Assembly: GCA_023415655.1 (NCBI GenBank)
Contig: JAEZKD010000065.1
Coordinates: 1 to 34,076 of the forward strand
Direction: 5' to 3'
Length of the DNA stretch: 34,076 bases
From: Bacillota bacterium
GTDB lineage: Bacteria; Bacillota; Clostridia; Lachnospirales; Lachnospiraceae
Shown: piece by piece, positions 25,359 through 33,751 of the stretch
How positions within the stretch are numbered: position 1 is the stretch's first letter
Layout of the letters: each line of letters opens with the position of its first letter
Notes under the pieces: model-generated
Seen by the model: the letters and a program-made list of their open reading frames with translations, nothing else
Database searches by the model: none
What the model was told of the DNA's origin: nothing
Position numbers and translations under genes: made by a program

Positions 25359-25407
25359 AAACTTATTTCATTCATCGATATGACGTATGGATGGAATAAG
25401 TTTTATT
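25359..25407 (+). terminator. Intrinsic terminator of the parA-parB-DUF4446 operon
   Basis: AAACTTATTTCATTCAT (25359-25375) pairs with ATGGATGGAATAAGTTT (25387-25403) over 17 bp including two G-U pairs, with an 11-nt loop and a U-rich end. It overlaps the longer open frame of the next gene, which supports a later start for that gene. Confidence 0.8.
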
Positions 25408-25421
25408 ACGAGGAAAATAAG

Positions 25422-26474
25422 ATGAGAAAAGTCTCAATAGAAAATTTAGTTGGGGGAGAAAAACTAGCCAGAGATGTCACTACGATAAATGGTATTCTTT
25501 TGATACCAGAAGGTACAATTCTTAAAAAAGTTTATTTAGAAAAGCTACACGAATTACATATCAATACAGTTTATATCGAACATGAAGATATACCCAATGA
25601 AGTCGAAATGATAATAGAGGATAAGATACAAAAAGATTGTAAATTAATGGTAAAAGAAACAATCGAAAAGTATTCCTACTGTGCCAATTCCGAATTACAT
25701 GAGATTGTTGAGATTGCAGACCAAATTATGAGAGATATTGTATCCAATGCAGATGTTATGTACAATATCTCATATGTACGTGAGAAAAGTGAGGCAGTAT
25801 TTTCACATTCGGTCAATGTTTCTGCTCTCTCCGTACTAATAGGATTAAAGATGAAACTATCATTGAAAAGAGTGCATGATATTGCCGTTGGGGCCTTACT
25901 TCATGATCTCGGTATTGTTTATCTACCTTTCTCATTACAGGAAGTAAACTATGACGAGTGCCAAGAAGAAGAAAAAAGAATCATTAGAAAACATGTAATC
26001 ACAGGCTACTCTTTATTGGAGCATGAGAAATGGCTCTCTTCAGTATCTAAGGATATTATTCTAAGTCATCATGAACGCAGTGATGGATCGGGGTACCCGA
26101 TGAGACTTAAAAATAATAAGCTTAGAGTAGAAACCAGAATCGTTGCATTGTGTGATGAATTTGATAACAGGGTATATGGAAATCTATGCAGAGCAGATAA
26201 GATACAAGTGGTAATGGATTATATCCTAAGTGAGGCTGGACGTAAATATGATTTTAAAGTAGTGCAGGCATTTATTGAATCAGTAGCAGTATATCCGATT
26301 GGAACCTATGTGAAAACGAACACTAATGAAATAGGCCTAGTAATCAGACAGAATTATAAGATGCCAACCAGACCAGTAATTAGAATACTTTCAGAAGCAG
26401 GTGAAGACGAAAGCATTAAGGATTTAACGAAGGAATTAACACTGTTTATCGTAGACACTGTGGATATTTCTTGA
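25422..26474 (+). CDS. HD-GYP domain protein, putative cyclic-di-nucleotide phosphodiesterase
   Basis: A 350-residue protein. Residues 1-110 form an N-terminal domain like those preceding HD-GYP modules (KVSIENLVGGEKLARDV, PEGTILKKVYLEKL). The HD-GYP domain follows with H129, the H161-D162 pair in LLHDLG, H191, and HHERSDGSGYP at 216-226, which keeps the HHExxDGxGYP signature, so metal-dependent hydrolysis of c-di-GMP or a related molecule is likely. A C-terminal segment (PIGTYVKTNTNEIGLV) follows. The open frame starts at 25380 inside the upstream terminator loop; GAGGA lies 7 nt before ATG 25422, which I take as the start. No transmembrane segment is seen. Confidence 0.9.
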   Translation: MRKVSIENLVGGEKLARDVTTINGILLIPEGTILKKVYLEKLHELHINTVYIEHEDIPNEVEMIIEDKIQKDCKLMVKETIEKYSYCANSELHEIVEIADQIMRDIVSNADVMYNISYVREKSEAVFSHSVNVSALSVLIGLKMKLSLKRVHDIAVGALLHDLGIVYLPFSLQEVNYDECQEEEKRIIRKHVITGYSLLEHEKWLSSVSKDIILSHHERSDGSGYPMRLKNNKLRVETRIVALCDEFDNRVYGNLCRADKIQVVMDYILSEAGRKYDFKVVQAFIESVAVYPIGTYVKTNTNEIGLVIRQNYKMPTRPVIRILSEAGEDESIKDLTKELTLFIVDTVDIS

Positions 26475-26558
26475 CGCAGAGGAATCTAATATGTTATAAC
26501 TAAGAAATGGTATCAAAACATACAATGTATAAAAATTAAAGGGCAGTTAGGTGAGTAA

Positions 26559-27452
26559 ATGCATAGTTTTTTAAAAGCAATTGGCTTTAGTAAAATAAAT
26601 AATCGTTTGGAAGTTGAACAACTGATTCATAAAGTAATTGAAGATGCATCACAGAAGCATCTTTTGAGCATGGAAGATAATTCAACCTTAGCAGAATTGT
26701 CACTTGAATTTGCTCCAGAGGTTGGAATTACAGTTCGTGGTGAATTCGATGTGAACAAAAACTTTCACTTAGAGCACTATTTTCCTTACTATAGAGGACA
26801 GAACATTAGTGCAAAGGAACAGATTTTCATCAGTAAGAGGGTAGATACAGATGCTTACACAGGGATGTGTGATGACTATCGATTAGGAGTATCCTTAATC
26901 TTCTACCTACAAAATGCAATTGATTATCTTCATATAAATCAAGAAATCAAAGGACCAATGATTTTTCCAGTATCTTTAGTAGGCTTAGCTTCTGAAGGTA
27001 AGATACTCTTACCAGTTGAGAAAACAGATAAGAGTGAGAAGGCTGGAAAAGCAAATTTGAAACATCGAAATCAATTGATTGCAGAAGCTAAGAAAGGTAA
27101 TCAGGAAGCAATTGATAGCCTTACAATTGATGATATTGATATGTATGCTATGGTTTCAAAAAGAATTAAAAAGGAAGATGTGTATTCGATCGTGGATACT
27201 TCGTTCATACCATATGGTACAGAATCTGATAATTATACGGTACTAGGGAATATCTTAGATGTTAGAGAGTTAACCAATCATTTATCCAAAGAAAGTCTCT
27301 ATATCCTATCCATAGAGTGTAATAATCTATGTTTTGAAGTATGTATTAATAAAGAAAATTTAATTGGAGAACCAAGTGTAGGTAGAAGATTTCGTGGAAC
27401 CATCTGGATGCAAGGAAATGTCGATTTTAACAACGGCTTGACTTCATTCTAG
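26559..27452 (+). CDS. DUF3881 family protein, unknown function
   Basis: A 297-residue cytoplasmic protein starting MHSFLKAIGFSK, which I recognise as the DUF3881 family, found mainly in Lachnospiraceae. No catalytic motif, signal peptide or membrane helix is visible. It is acidic and evenly composed, with a Lys-rich linker near 165-185 (EKTDKSEKAGKANLKHRN) that divides two probable domains. The ribosome binding site AGGTGA precedes the ATG. The last codons contain the -35 box of the tRNA-Arg promoter. No function can be assigned. Confidence 0.8.
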   Translation: MHSFLKAIGFSKINNRLEVEQLIHKVIEDASQKHLLSMEDNSTLAELSLEFAPEVGITVRGEFDVNKNFHLEHYFPYYRGQNISAKEQIFISKRVDTDAYTGMCDDYRLGVSLIFYLQNAIDYLHINQEIKGPMIFPVSLVGLASEGKILLPVEKTDKSEKAGKANLKHRNQLIAEAKKGNQEAIDSLTIDDIDMYAMVSKRIKKEDVYSIVDTSFIPYGTESDNYTVLGNILDVRELTNHLSKESLYILSIECNNLCFEVCINKENLIGEPSVGRRFRGTIWMQGNVDFNNGLTSF

Positions 27453-27466
27453 ATAATGAATATAAT
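27438..27466 (+). promoter_or_regulatory. Promoter of tRNA-Arg, partly inside the DUF3881 gene
   Basis: -35 TTGACT (27438-27443) lies in the last codons of the DUF3881 gene, with a 17-bp spacer and a perfect -10 TATAAT (27461-27466). Start would be near 27473, only about 7 nt before the tRNA. Confidence 0.75.
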
Positions 27467-27479
27467 AAATCTTGTACCC

Positions 27480-27551
27480 GCCCTCATAGTTAAATGGATA
27501 TAACAAGCCCCTCCTAAGGGCTAGTTGCAGGTTCGATTCCTGCTGGGGGTG
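27480..27551 (+). tRNA. tRNA-Arg(CCU)
   Basis: A 72-nt cloverleaf. The acceptor stem pairs GCCCTCA with TGGGGGT (with G-U pairs), discriminator G. The D arm is GTTA/TAAC. The anticodon arm AGCCC/GGGCT encloses CTCCTAA, giving anticodon CCU, which reads AGG. The T arm is GCAGG/CCTGC around TTCGATT. CCA is not encoded. No terminator is seen between it and the next gene, 44 nt downstream. Confidence 0.93.
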
Positions 27552-27595
27552 TTATGAACGATAGAATAAAACCGAAAGAGTAAGGAAGTAGTCAT

Positions 27596-28342
27596 ATGAG
27601 AGATAAGCGAACGAAAGTACTCTATATTCTTTTCTTTATTGCATCAGTTTTTTTTGCTGCATTTGTATTAGCTGAGTTTCGTGAAGATTACTTAGCCATT
27701 GCATTAGCAGCTATTGTTATGCTTATTGCAGCATATTTTTTAGTTGAAAAAATAGAGCGGGATATCTATGAAAAGTATGAGTTTGAACGGAATGATATCA
27801 ATGGAAAGCTTGAAGAAGCGACCAATGAAGTGAGAAAGAGTAACCTTAAGATTGAGCAGCTTCAGAAGGCTATCTATAATGCTTCTCTCGATGGCTTTAG
27901 AAAGCCAGATACTAAATTGCGGGAACTAACGCAGGAATTAGAAGAGGTAGAAGAAACGCTTAAAAAGAAAGAGAGTTTATTGGATACCAAAGACTCAGTT
28001 GAAAATAAACAAGAGCTACATGAAATCCTTCAAACCCAAAAGGATACAATTGATTTATTAAAAACAGGCTTCAAGTCATTGATTCAATACAGTAAGGAGA
28101 ATGCAAGGCAAGTTGCATTGAATACCAATGAGAAGACAGATGAGCTTCTTAGGAGTCTTGAAACTGCAATTACAAATTTAAAACAAGAAATTCCAAAGAT
28201 CAATGAAGATAGTCTTTCTGAAGTAAAGAACCAATTTGAGAGTATATCGGAATCCTATCTAGAAAACACCTCGTTAATAAGTCAGAGATTAATAGAAATT
28301 CAAGATTTAGCGGATACAATTTCAAAAGCGATACAGGAATAA
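27596..28342 (+). CDS. Two-TM membrane protein with long coiled coil, unknown
   Basis: A 248-residue protein I do not recognise. Two hydrophobic helices at about 7-26 and 32-50 are joined by a short charged loop (EFREDY), forming a membrane hairpin with both ends probably in the cytoplasm. From about 52 to the end it is highly charged and heptad-like, with strong coiled-coil character (KLEEATNEVRKSNLKIEQLQKA, ELTQELEEVEETLKKKE) and a C-terminal helical part. AAGGA is upstream of ATG 27596. It lies 44 nt after tRNA-Arg with no terminator or promoter between, and a bidirectional terminator overlaps its stop. Possible roles such as scaffold or membrane tether are guesses. Confidence 0.8.
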   Translation: MRDKRTKVLYILFFIASVFFAAFVLAEFREDYLAIALAAIVMLIAAYFLVEKIERDIYEKYEFERNDINGKLEEATNEVRKSNLKIEQLQKAIYNASLDGFRKPDTKLRELTQELEEVEETLKKKESLLDTKDSVENKQELHEILQTQKDTIDLLKTGFKSLIQYSKENARQVALNTNEKTDELLRSLETAITNLKQEIPKINEDSLSEVKNQFESISESYLENTSLISQRLIEIQDLADTISKAIQE

Positions 28343-28374
28343 AGGAGCTATTTTAATGGTAAAATAGCTCCTTT
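28341..28374. terminator. Bidirectional terminator between convergent genes
   Basis: AAAGGAGCTATTTTA (28341-28355) and TAAAATAGCTCCTTT (28360-28374) form a perfect 15-bp stem with a 4-nt loop. It begins in the stop codon of the coiled-coil gene and lies 19 nt after the stop of the convergent carboxypeptidase gene, so it can serve both. Confidence 0.85.
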
Positions 28375-28393
28375 ATTCTATCTATTATTGAGT

Positions 28394-29917
28394 TTAAATA
28401 AAATCATCTCGCTTACGGATCATATCCATTCTACGTTTGTGATTACGACGATAAGCCTTTCTACGTTTGCGATATGGAATCTCAATAAATAAAATGTAGT
28501 AACCGATTACAAGTATTATAGCACTCACACATACACCGATAATAATAGGTTTTACTTTAGATTTCTTAGTAGCTAGAGTTCCTTCTACACTAATAGCGTC
28601 CTCGCCAGTTAAGCTTTCATCATCTGTAGACTCTCCTTGATTTTCCTGAGACGTATCTGTAAATACCAGATCTGGCGGTATTAGATAATCAGGCCATTGA
28701 GCATCAAAAACTTCCTTCGTTAATGGATAATCCTTATTGTAATATAGGATATCAGTTGCTCCTACATATTTTCCAGAATAGGTATATGATATTTTCCCAA
28801 TCACATTATTACCATGAACAAATTCTTTTACTGGAGTATAAGTAATTGTTTTAACAGCATCTTTAATATCCGCCTTTAATGGAAGTACAACATTACTGTT
28901 TTTACTGATACTAAGATTACTGATGTCACGGTTATTAAACTCTTTAAAATCACGGAATAAGGAAGGGAATTTTAAGGTAGTTTCTTCTGTATTGGTATCT
29001 TGCATACTATATAAGGCGTAGTTATCAAAAGCAAAATCAAGAATCTTAGCAGTGTCCTCATATGCATGTAAGCCTGTGTCAACGTGGAGGACTACAGCAA
29101 TTAATGTTAAACCATTGCGTTCAGCATACGTAACAAGTGTAGTCTTAGCCTCTTTCGTTCCACCAGTCTTACCGCCAATTGCTCCATCGTAAGGTAGAGT
29201 TTTACGAATGAATCGATGATGGTTAGCCAAAGGTCTTGCAACATTCTTATTCGTGGCTGGAATGGTATAAGTTCTTGATCCTGTGATGGTACGGAATTCA
29301 GGGAGTTGGATGGCAGCACGGCTGATTAATGCCATATCATATGCACAGGTGTAATGATTATCATCATGAAGTCCATGTGGGTTAACAAAGTTTGTATTTA
29401 CGCTTCCTAACTCTTTTGCTCTCGCATTCATCATAGCAGCAAAATCCTCTGCTGTGCCATTTGCAACATGCTCTGCAACACCATAGGATACTTCATTTGC
29501 TGACTCTAACATGACTCCATATAAAGCGTCTTTTAATGTAACAGATTCTCCTTCTACAAGTCCAATACGACTGCTATCAAAATCCACATCCCATTCTGCT
29601 TCATGAGACATTGTCACAATTTCATTCAGATTATTATTTTCAAGAGCAAGTAAAGTTGTCATAATTTTGGTAATACTTGCAGGATAGTAAGAGGTATAAA
29701 TGTCTTTTTCGTATAACACTAATCCAGTACTTGCTTCCATAACGATTGCACCATCTGCATAGACGTCTGGTCCAGTAGGCCAAACAAAATCAGAATTATC
29801 TTCTATAACTTCCGTTCCAGTCTCAGTAGCGAGAGCAGTAATAGGGGTTGTATATATATTAAAAACCATCACGAGTGATAGTAAGCGTAAACCATACGAC
29901 TTTAGTTTATTTCGCAT
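28394..29917 (-). CDS. D-alanyl-D-alanine carboxypeptidase (S11, DacF-like)
   Basis: A 507-residue penicillin-binding protein that trims the terminal D-Ala of peptidoglycan stem peptides. A signal peptide covers 1-30, with probable cleavage after ALA (ITALA, then TETG). The active-site motifs of the S11 family are SITK (S81 nucleophile, K84), SAN (139-141) and KTG (250-252). After the PBP5-type beta domain there is an acidic Ser/Thr/Glu linker, a C-terminal transmembrane helix (VKPIIIGVCVSAIILVIGYYILF) and a very basic tail (KRRKAYRRNHKRRMD). The open frame starts at 29995, but TGGAGG lies 5 nt before ATG 29917, and the promoter overlaps the longer version. The signal peptide start agrees. 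Confidence 0.94.
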   Translation of the reverse strand: MRNKLKSYGLRLLSLVMVFNIYTTPITALATETGTEVIEDNSDFVWPTGPDVYADGAIVMEASTGLVLYEKDIYTSYYPASITKIMTTLLALENNNLNEIVTMSHEAEWDVDFDSSRIGLVEGESVTLKDALYGVMLESANEVSYGVAEHVANGTAEDFAAMMNARAKELGSVNTNFVNPHGLHDDNHYTCAYDMALISRAAIQLPEFRTITGSRTYTIPATNKNVARPLANHHRFIRKTLPYDGAIGGKTGGTKEAKTTLVTYAERNGLTLIAVVLHVDTGLHAYEDTAKILDFAFDNYALYSMQDTNTEETTLKFPSLFRDFKEFNNRDISNLSISKNSNVVLPLKADIKDAVKTITYTPVKEFVHGNNVIGKISYTYSGKYVGATDILYYNKDYPLTKEVFDAQWPDYLIPPDLVFTDTSQENQGESTDDESLTGEDAISVEGTLATKKSKVKPIIIGVCVSAIILVIGYYILFIEIPYRKRRKAYRRNHKRRMDMIRKRDDFI

Positions 29918-29966
29918 AATAACCTCCAGTAAAGCATAACAATTCTCTATAGTAAATTTATAATCC

Positions 29967-29995
29967 ATTATAGAATACTTTTGTACGAGAGGCAA
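29967..29995 (-). promoter_or_regulatory. Promoter of the D,D-carboxypeptidase gene
   Basis: Minus-strand -35 TTGCCT (29990-29995), 17-bp spacer and -10 TATAAT (29967-29972). The start would be near 29960, giving about a 43-nt leader before ATG 29917. Confidence 0.75.
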
Positions 29996-30072
29996 GTTTT
30001 ATTATAAAATAAAAGGAATATACTAAAAATTATTCTATACTATTAAAATTGCTATACAATTTTACATAAAAG

Positions 30073-30081
30073 TGGTATAAT
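30073..30081 (+). promoter_or_regulatory. Extended -10 promoter of the phosphotransferase gene
   Basis: TGGTATAAT (30073-30081) is an extended -10. A partial -35 TATACA (30053-30058) lies 17 bp upstream. It is divergent from the carboxypeptidase promoter. The leader would be about 80 nt. Confidence 0.6.
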
Positions 30082-30165
30082 ATTGGTAGAAGTCAACAAG
30101 AAAATAAAGTAAACAATAACAAATTAGAAGTGCATGATATGGACTGACAGAGAGGAGCGATAGGT

Positions 30166-30912
30166 ATGAATTTACAAACGTTAGTGGCAAAAGGTAAGAA
30201 TGCATCTGTTTATAGGGATAATAACAATGCAATCAAAGTATTCAATCTAGGGACATCAAAAACAGATGTTTTGAATGAAGCGCTTAATACAACAAGAGTA
30301 GAAGAAACAGGGTTACCTATTCCAAGTATAAGTGAGATTGGTATTATTGATGGGCAATGGGCTATAACGATGAATTTTATCGAGGGGAAAACATTAGCAA
30401 CATTGATGGCAGAGAATCCGGATAAGATTTCTACATATATTGAGCAAATGGTAGACTTACAGCTTGAGATTCACTCAAAAAAGGCACCATTACTCAATAA
30501 ATTAAAGGATAAATTGGTTCGTCAAATTGATAGTCTAGAGAATCTAGATCATATTAAGAAATATGATCTATTAACAAGATTAGATGCGATGCCAAAACAT
30601 ACGAAAGTATGTCATGGTGATTTTAATCCAAATAATATTATTGTAGCCGAAGATAAGATGTATGTTCTTGACTGGGTACATGCAACTCAAGGAAATGCAA
30701 GTGCAGATGCAGCAAGAACCTATTTATTATTTGCATTACATGATAAGAAGAGAGCGGAGATGTATCTGGATCTTTTCTGTAAGAGAAGCTTTACTGAGAA
30801 GAGATACGTAGAAACCTGGCTTCCTATCGTTGCCGCAGCTCAATTGACGAAAAATAAGCCAGAAGAAAAAGAATTTTTGATGAAGTGGCTTGATGTTGTA
30901 GACTATGAATAA
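30166..30912 (+). CDS. APH-fold phosphotransferase, substrate unknown
   Basis: A 248-residue small-molecule kinase of the aminoglycoside/choline phosphotransferase fold. The N lobe has a VAKGKNASVY loop and lysine in NAIKVF; the catalytic loop is HGDFNPNNI, and the metal-binding DW of MYVLDWVHATQG follows. It is shorter than most aminoglycoside phosphotransferases (about 260-270) and its motifs do not single out antibiotic substrates, so resistance should not be assumed. A GAGAGGAG ribosome binding site lies just ahead of the ATG. It has its own promoter and a strong terminator, so it is a single-gene unit. Confidence 0.85.
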   Translation: MNLQTLVAKGKNASVYRDNNNAIKVFNLGTSKTDVLNEALNTTRVEETGLPIPSISEIGIIDGQWAITMNFIEGKTLATLMAENPDKISTYIEQMVDLQLEIHSKKAPLLNKLKDKLVRQIDSLENLDHIKKYDLLTRLDAMPKHTKVCHGDFNPNNIIVAEDKMYVLDWVHATQGNASADAARTYLLFALHDKKRAEMYLDLFCKRSFTEKRYVETWLPIVAAAQLTKNKPEEKEFLMKWLDVVDYE

Positions 30913-30931
30913 ATTGTAAAATCAAATAAAT

Positions 30932-30975
30932 AAAAAGGAATCAGACTGGTTAGGGGGAGTCTGATTCCTTTTTTT
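30932..30975 (+). terminator. Intrinsic terminator of the phosphotransferase gene
   Basis: AAAAAGGAATCAGACT (30932-30947) pairs perfectly with AGTCTGATTCCTTTTT (30958-30973), 10-nt loop, and the T run continues to 30975. Confidence 0.9.
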
Positions 30976-31011
30976 ACAAAGAAGCATAATATGCATTCCT
31001 TTGTTTATAAT

Positions 31012-31046
31012 AAATCGAAGTAGCTATAAAATAGCTACTTTGATTT
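31012..31046 (-). terminator. Terminator of adhE
   Basis: The arms 31012-31026 and 31032-31046 pair over 15 bp with one G-U around a 5-nt loop, 14 bases beyond the adhE stop (minus strand), followed by a T-rich but interrupted tract. Confidence 0.75.
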
Positions 31047-31059
31047 ATAAGTTAAGTAA

Positions 31060-33678
31060 TTATTTACCGTAGTAAACCTTAAGGTACATTTCTTTAATTT
31101 CCTTCATTAATGGATATCTTGGATTAGCACCAGTACACTGATCATCAAATGCCTGTTCAACCATCTCATCAAGAGTATCTAAGAAATACTTTTCATCCAC
31201 ACCATAATCTTTAATTGTTTTCTTGATGCCGACTTTCTCTTTTAACTCATTGATCATCTTAATGAAGTTCTCAAATTTCTCTTCATCAGTCTTTCCAGGA
31301 ACCTTTAAGAAGTCTGCACACTCTACATAGCGCTCAAGGGCATGTGGATACTGGTACTGTGAGAAGGTTCCCATCTTGGTAGGTACATGAGTTGCATTAA
31401 ATCTCATAACTTCATCAATTAATAATGCGTTAGCAACTCCGTGAGGTAAGTGGTGGAAAGCTCCGAGTTTATGTGCCATGGAGTGACAAACGCCTAAGAA
31501 GGCATTTGCAAATGCCATACCAGCTAGAGTAGAAGCGTCTGCCATTTTCTCTCTTGCAATTGGATCAGCAGCACCCTTTTCATAAGCATCAGGTAAATAA
31601 GCAAAGATATTTTTCATTGCTTTTAATGCAAGACCATCGGTATAATCAGTTGCCATTATGGATGCATATGCTTCAAGAGCATGTGTTAAAGCATCGATAC
31701 CAGATGCGCTTGTTAATCCCTTTGGCTGATCCATCATTAAGTCCGCATCAATAATAGCCATCTTTGGAAGTAATTCGTAATCTGCTAATGGATATTTAAC
31801 ACCAGATCTCTCATCTGTAATAACTGCGAAAGGAGTAACCTCAGAGCCAGTACCAGAGGATGTAGGAATAGCGATGAAGTAAGCTTTTTCACCCATCTTA
31901 GGGAATGCATAAACACGCTTTCTAATATCCATAAAACGCATTGCAATATCTAAGAAATCTACTTCTGGATGTTCATACATAACCCACATAATCTTAGCAG
32001 CATCCATAGCGGAACCACCACCAAGAGCGATGATACAGTCAGGCTCAAATAGTCTCATAGCTTCTGCACCTTCAGTAGCACTTGCAAGTGATGGATCTGG
32101 AGCTACATTATAGAAGGTTGTATGTGTAATTCCTAACTCATCTAACTTATCAGTTACAGGTTTGGTATAGCCATTCTTATAAAGGAAGGCGTCAGTGACA
32201 ATAAATACTTTTTTCTTGCCCAATACATTCTTTAACTCATCAAGGGCAACTGGTAAACAGCCCTTCTTAAAGTAAACTTTCTCAGGTGCTCTAAACCAAA
32301 GCATGTTTTCTCTCCTCTCAGCAACGGTTTTAATGTTGATTAAGTGATTAACACCAACATTTTCAGATACGGAGTTACCACCCCAAGTACCACATCCAAG
32401 TGTTAAGGATGGAGCTAACTTAAAGTTGTAAATATCACCAATACCACCATGAGAGGATGGAGTATTTACTAGGATACGGCAAGTTTTCATTGCTTTGGAG
32501 AAGATATCGATCTTATCTTGACCAGTTCCTACATTAATATAGATGGAAGATGTATGACCATAACCACCATCAGCTACTAAACGCTCTGCCTTGCTAACAG
32601 CATCTTCGAAGGACTTAGCTTTGTACATAGCTAATACTGGAGATAATTTCTCGTGTGCAAACTGTTCACTAAGCTCAACAGATTCCACTTCACCAATTAA
32701 AATCTTTGTTGCTTCAGAAACTTTAAATCCAGCAAGTTCAGCAATTTTATATGCACTCTGACCAACAATTTTTGCATTTAATGCGCCATTAATTAAGATT
32801 GTTTCTCTTAATTTCTGTGTTTCTTCCTTAGAACAAATATGACAGCCGCGATCTTCAAATTCTTTCTTGGCAGCATCGTAAATTTTATCACTGATAATAA
32901 CGGATTGCTCGGAAGCACAAATCATACCATTATCAAAGGTTTTAGAGTGTATAATTGAGCTAACAGCAAGACGAATATCACAAGATTCATCCATAATAAC
33001 AGGTGTATTACCAGGACCAACACCAAGAGCAGGCTTACCAGAAGAGTAAGCAGCTTTTACCATACCAGGACCACCGGTAGCAAGAATGATGTCAGCATTT
33101 TTCATAACTTCATTTGTTAATTCAAGACTAGGTACATCAATCCATCCAATGATTCCCTTTGGCGCACCTGCTTCTACTGCAGCTTCAAGAACGATTTTAG
33201 CAGCCGCAATCGTAGAATTTTTGGCACGTGGATGTGGACTAAGGATAATTGCATTTCTTGTCTTTAAACAGAGTAATGTTTTAAAAATAGCAGTAGAGGT
33301 TGGATTTGTTGTAGGAATTACAGCTGCAACAACACCAATTGGTTCAGCTATTCTTTTAATACCATAACTTTTATCCTCTTCAATCACACCACAAGTCTTT
33401 GTATCTCTATATGCATTGTAAATATACTCTGCAGCATAATGATTTTTAATCACTTTATCTTCAACAATTCCCATGCCTGTTTCTTCTACAGTCATTTTTG
33501 CTAAAGGAATTCTTGCTTTGTTTGCAGCCATTGCAGCAGCAAAAAAGATTTTATCAACCTGCTCCTGTGTATAGGTAGCAAAGATTGCTTGTGCTTCTTT
33601 TAATTCATGCATTTTTTCGGTTAAAGCATCAATAGTATCAACCAAGCCGGTTGTCTGTAACTCTGCTTTTTTAGCCAT
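31060..33678 (-). CDS. adhE: Bifunctional aldehyde/alcohol dehydrogenase AdhE
   Basis: An 872-residue fused enzyme that reduces acetyl-CoA to acetaldehyde and then to ethanol with NADH, the main fermentative NADH outlet in many anaerobes. The N-terminal CoA-acylating aldehyde dehydrogenase half has catalytic Cys254 in DNGMICASEQ and GPGNTP. The C-terminal iron-type alcohol dehydrogenase half, from about 450, has GGGSAMDAAK, PTSSGTGSEVTPF and the iron-ligand region ASGIDALTHALEAY and HSMAHKLGAFHHLPHG. AGGAGG lies 10 nt before ATG 33678. A consensus promoter and a Rex-type operator precede it, so expression should follow the NADH/NAD ratio. AdhE of this type assembles into spirosomes in other bacteria. 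Confidence 0.97.
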   Translation of the reverse strand: MAKKAELQTTGLVDTIDALTEKMHELKEAQAIFATYTQEQVDKIFFAAAMAANKARIPLAKMTVEETGMGIVEDKVIKNHYAAEYIYNAYRDTKTCGVIEEDKSYGIKRIAEPIGVVAAVIPTTNPTSTAIFKTLLCLKTRNAIILSPHPRAKNSTIAAAKIVLEAAVEAGAPKGIIGWIDVPSLELTNEVMKNADIILATGGPGMVKAAYSSGKPALGVGPGNTPVIMDESCDIRLAVSSIIHSKTFDNGMICASEQSVIISDKIYDAAKKEFEDRGCHICSKEETQKLRETILINGALNAKIVGQSAYKIAELAGFKVSEATKILIGEVESVELSEQFAHEKLSPVLAMYKAKSFEDAVSKAERLVADGGYGHTSSIYINVGTGQDKIDIFSKAMKTCRILVNTPSSHGGIGDIYNFKLAPSLTLGCGTWGGNSVSENVGVNHLINIKTVAERRENMLWFRAPEKVYFKKGCLPVALDELKNVLGKKKVFIVTDAFLYKNGYTKPVTDKLDELGITHTTFYNVAPDPSLASATEGAEAMRLFEPDCIIALGGGSAMDAAKIMWVMYEHPEVDFLDIAMRFMDIRKRVYAFPKMGEKAYFIAIPTSSGTGSEVTPFAVITDERSGVKYPLADYELLPKMAIIDADLMMDQPKGLTSASGIDALTHALEAYASIMATDYTDGLALKAMKNIFAYLPDAYEKGAADPIAREKMADASTLAGMAFANAFLGVCHSMAHKLGAFHHLPHGVANALLIDEVMRFNATHVPTKMGTFSQYQYPHALERYVECADFLKVPGKTDEEKFENFIKMINELKEKVGIKKTIKDYGVDEKYFLDTLDEMVEQAFDDQCTGANPRYPLMKEIKEMYLKVYYGK

Positions 33679-33697
33679 ATATTTTTATCCTCCTACG

Positions 33698-33715
33698 CTG
33701 TTAAAAAATTAACAA
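33698..33715 (-). promoter_or_regulatory. Rex-type redox operator in the adhE leader
   Basis: CTGTTAAAAAATTAACAA matches the clostridial Rex consensus TTGTTAANNNNTTAACAA with one mismatch at the first base. It lies about 37 bp downstream of the -10 box and 20 bp before the ATG, so a bound NADH-free Rex would block elongation. The rex gene is not in the window. Confidence 0.65.
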
Positions 33716-33751
33716 AGTTGTTTAATCATGAAAATGAAATATTGCAAGGTC

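Noticed and set aside
25380..25421. Longer start of the HD-GYP gene
   Set aside because: It begins in the loop of the intrinsic terminator and lacks a ribosome binding site.
30166..30912. Aminoglycoside resistance gene
   Set aside because: Only the general APH fold is supported; length and motifs do not match known resistance subfamilies, and no mobile element is near.
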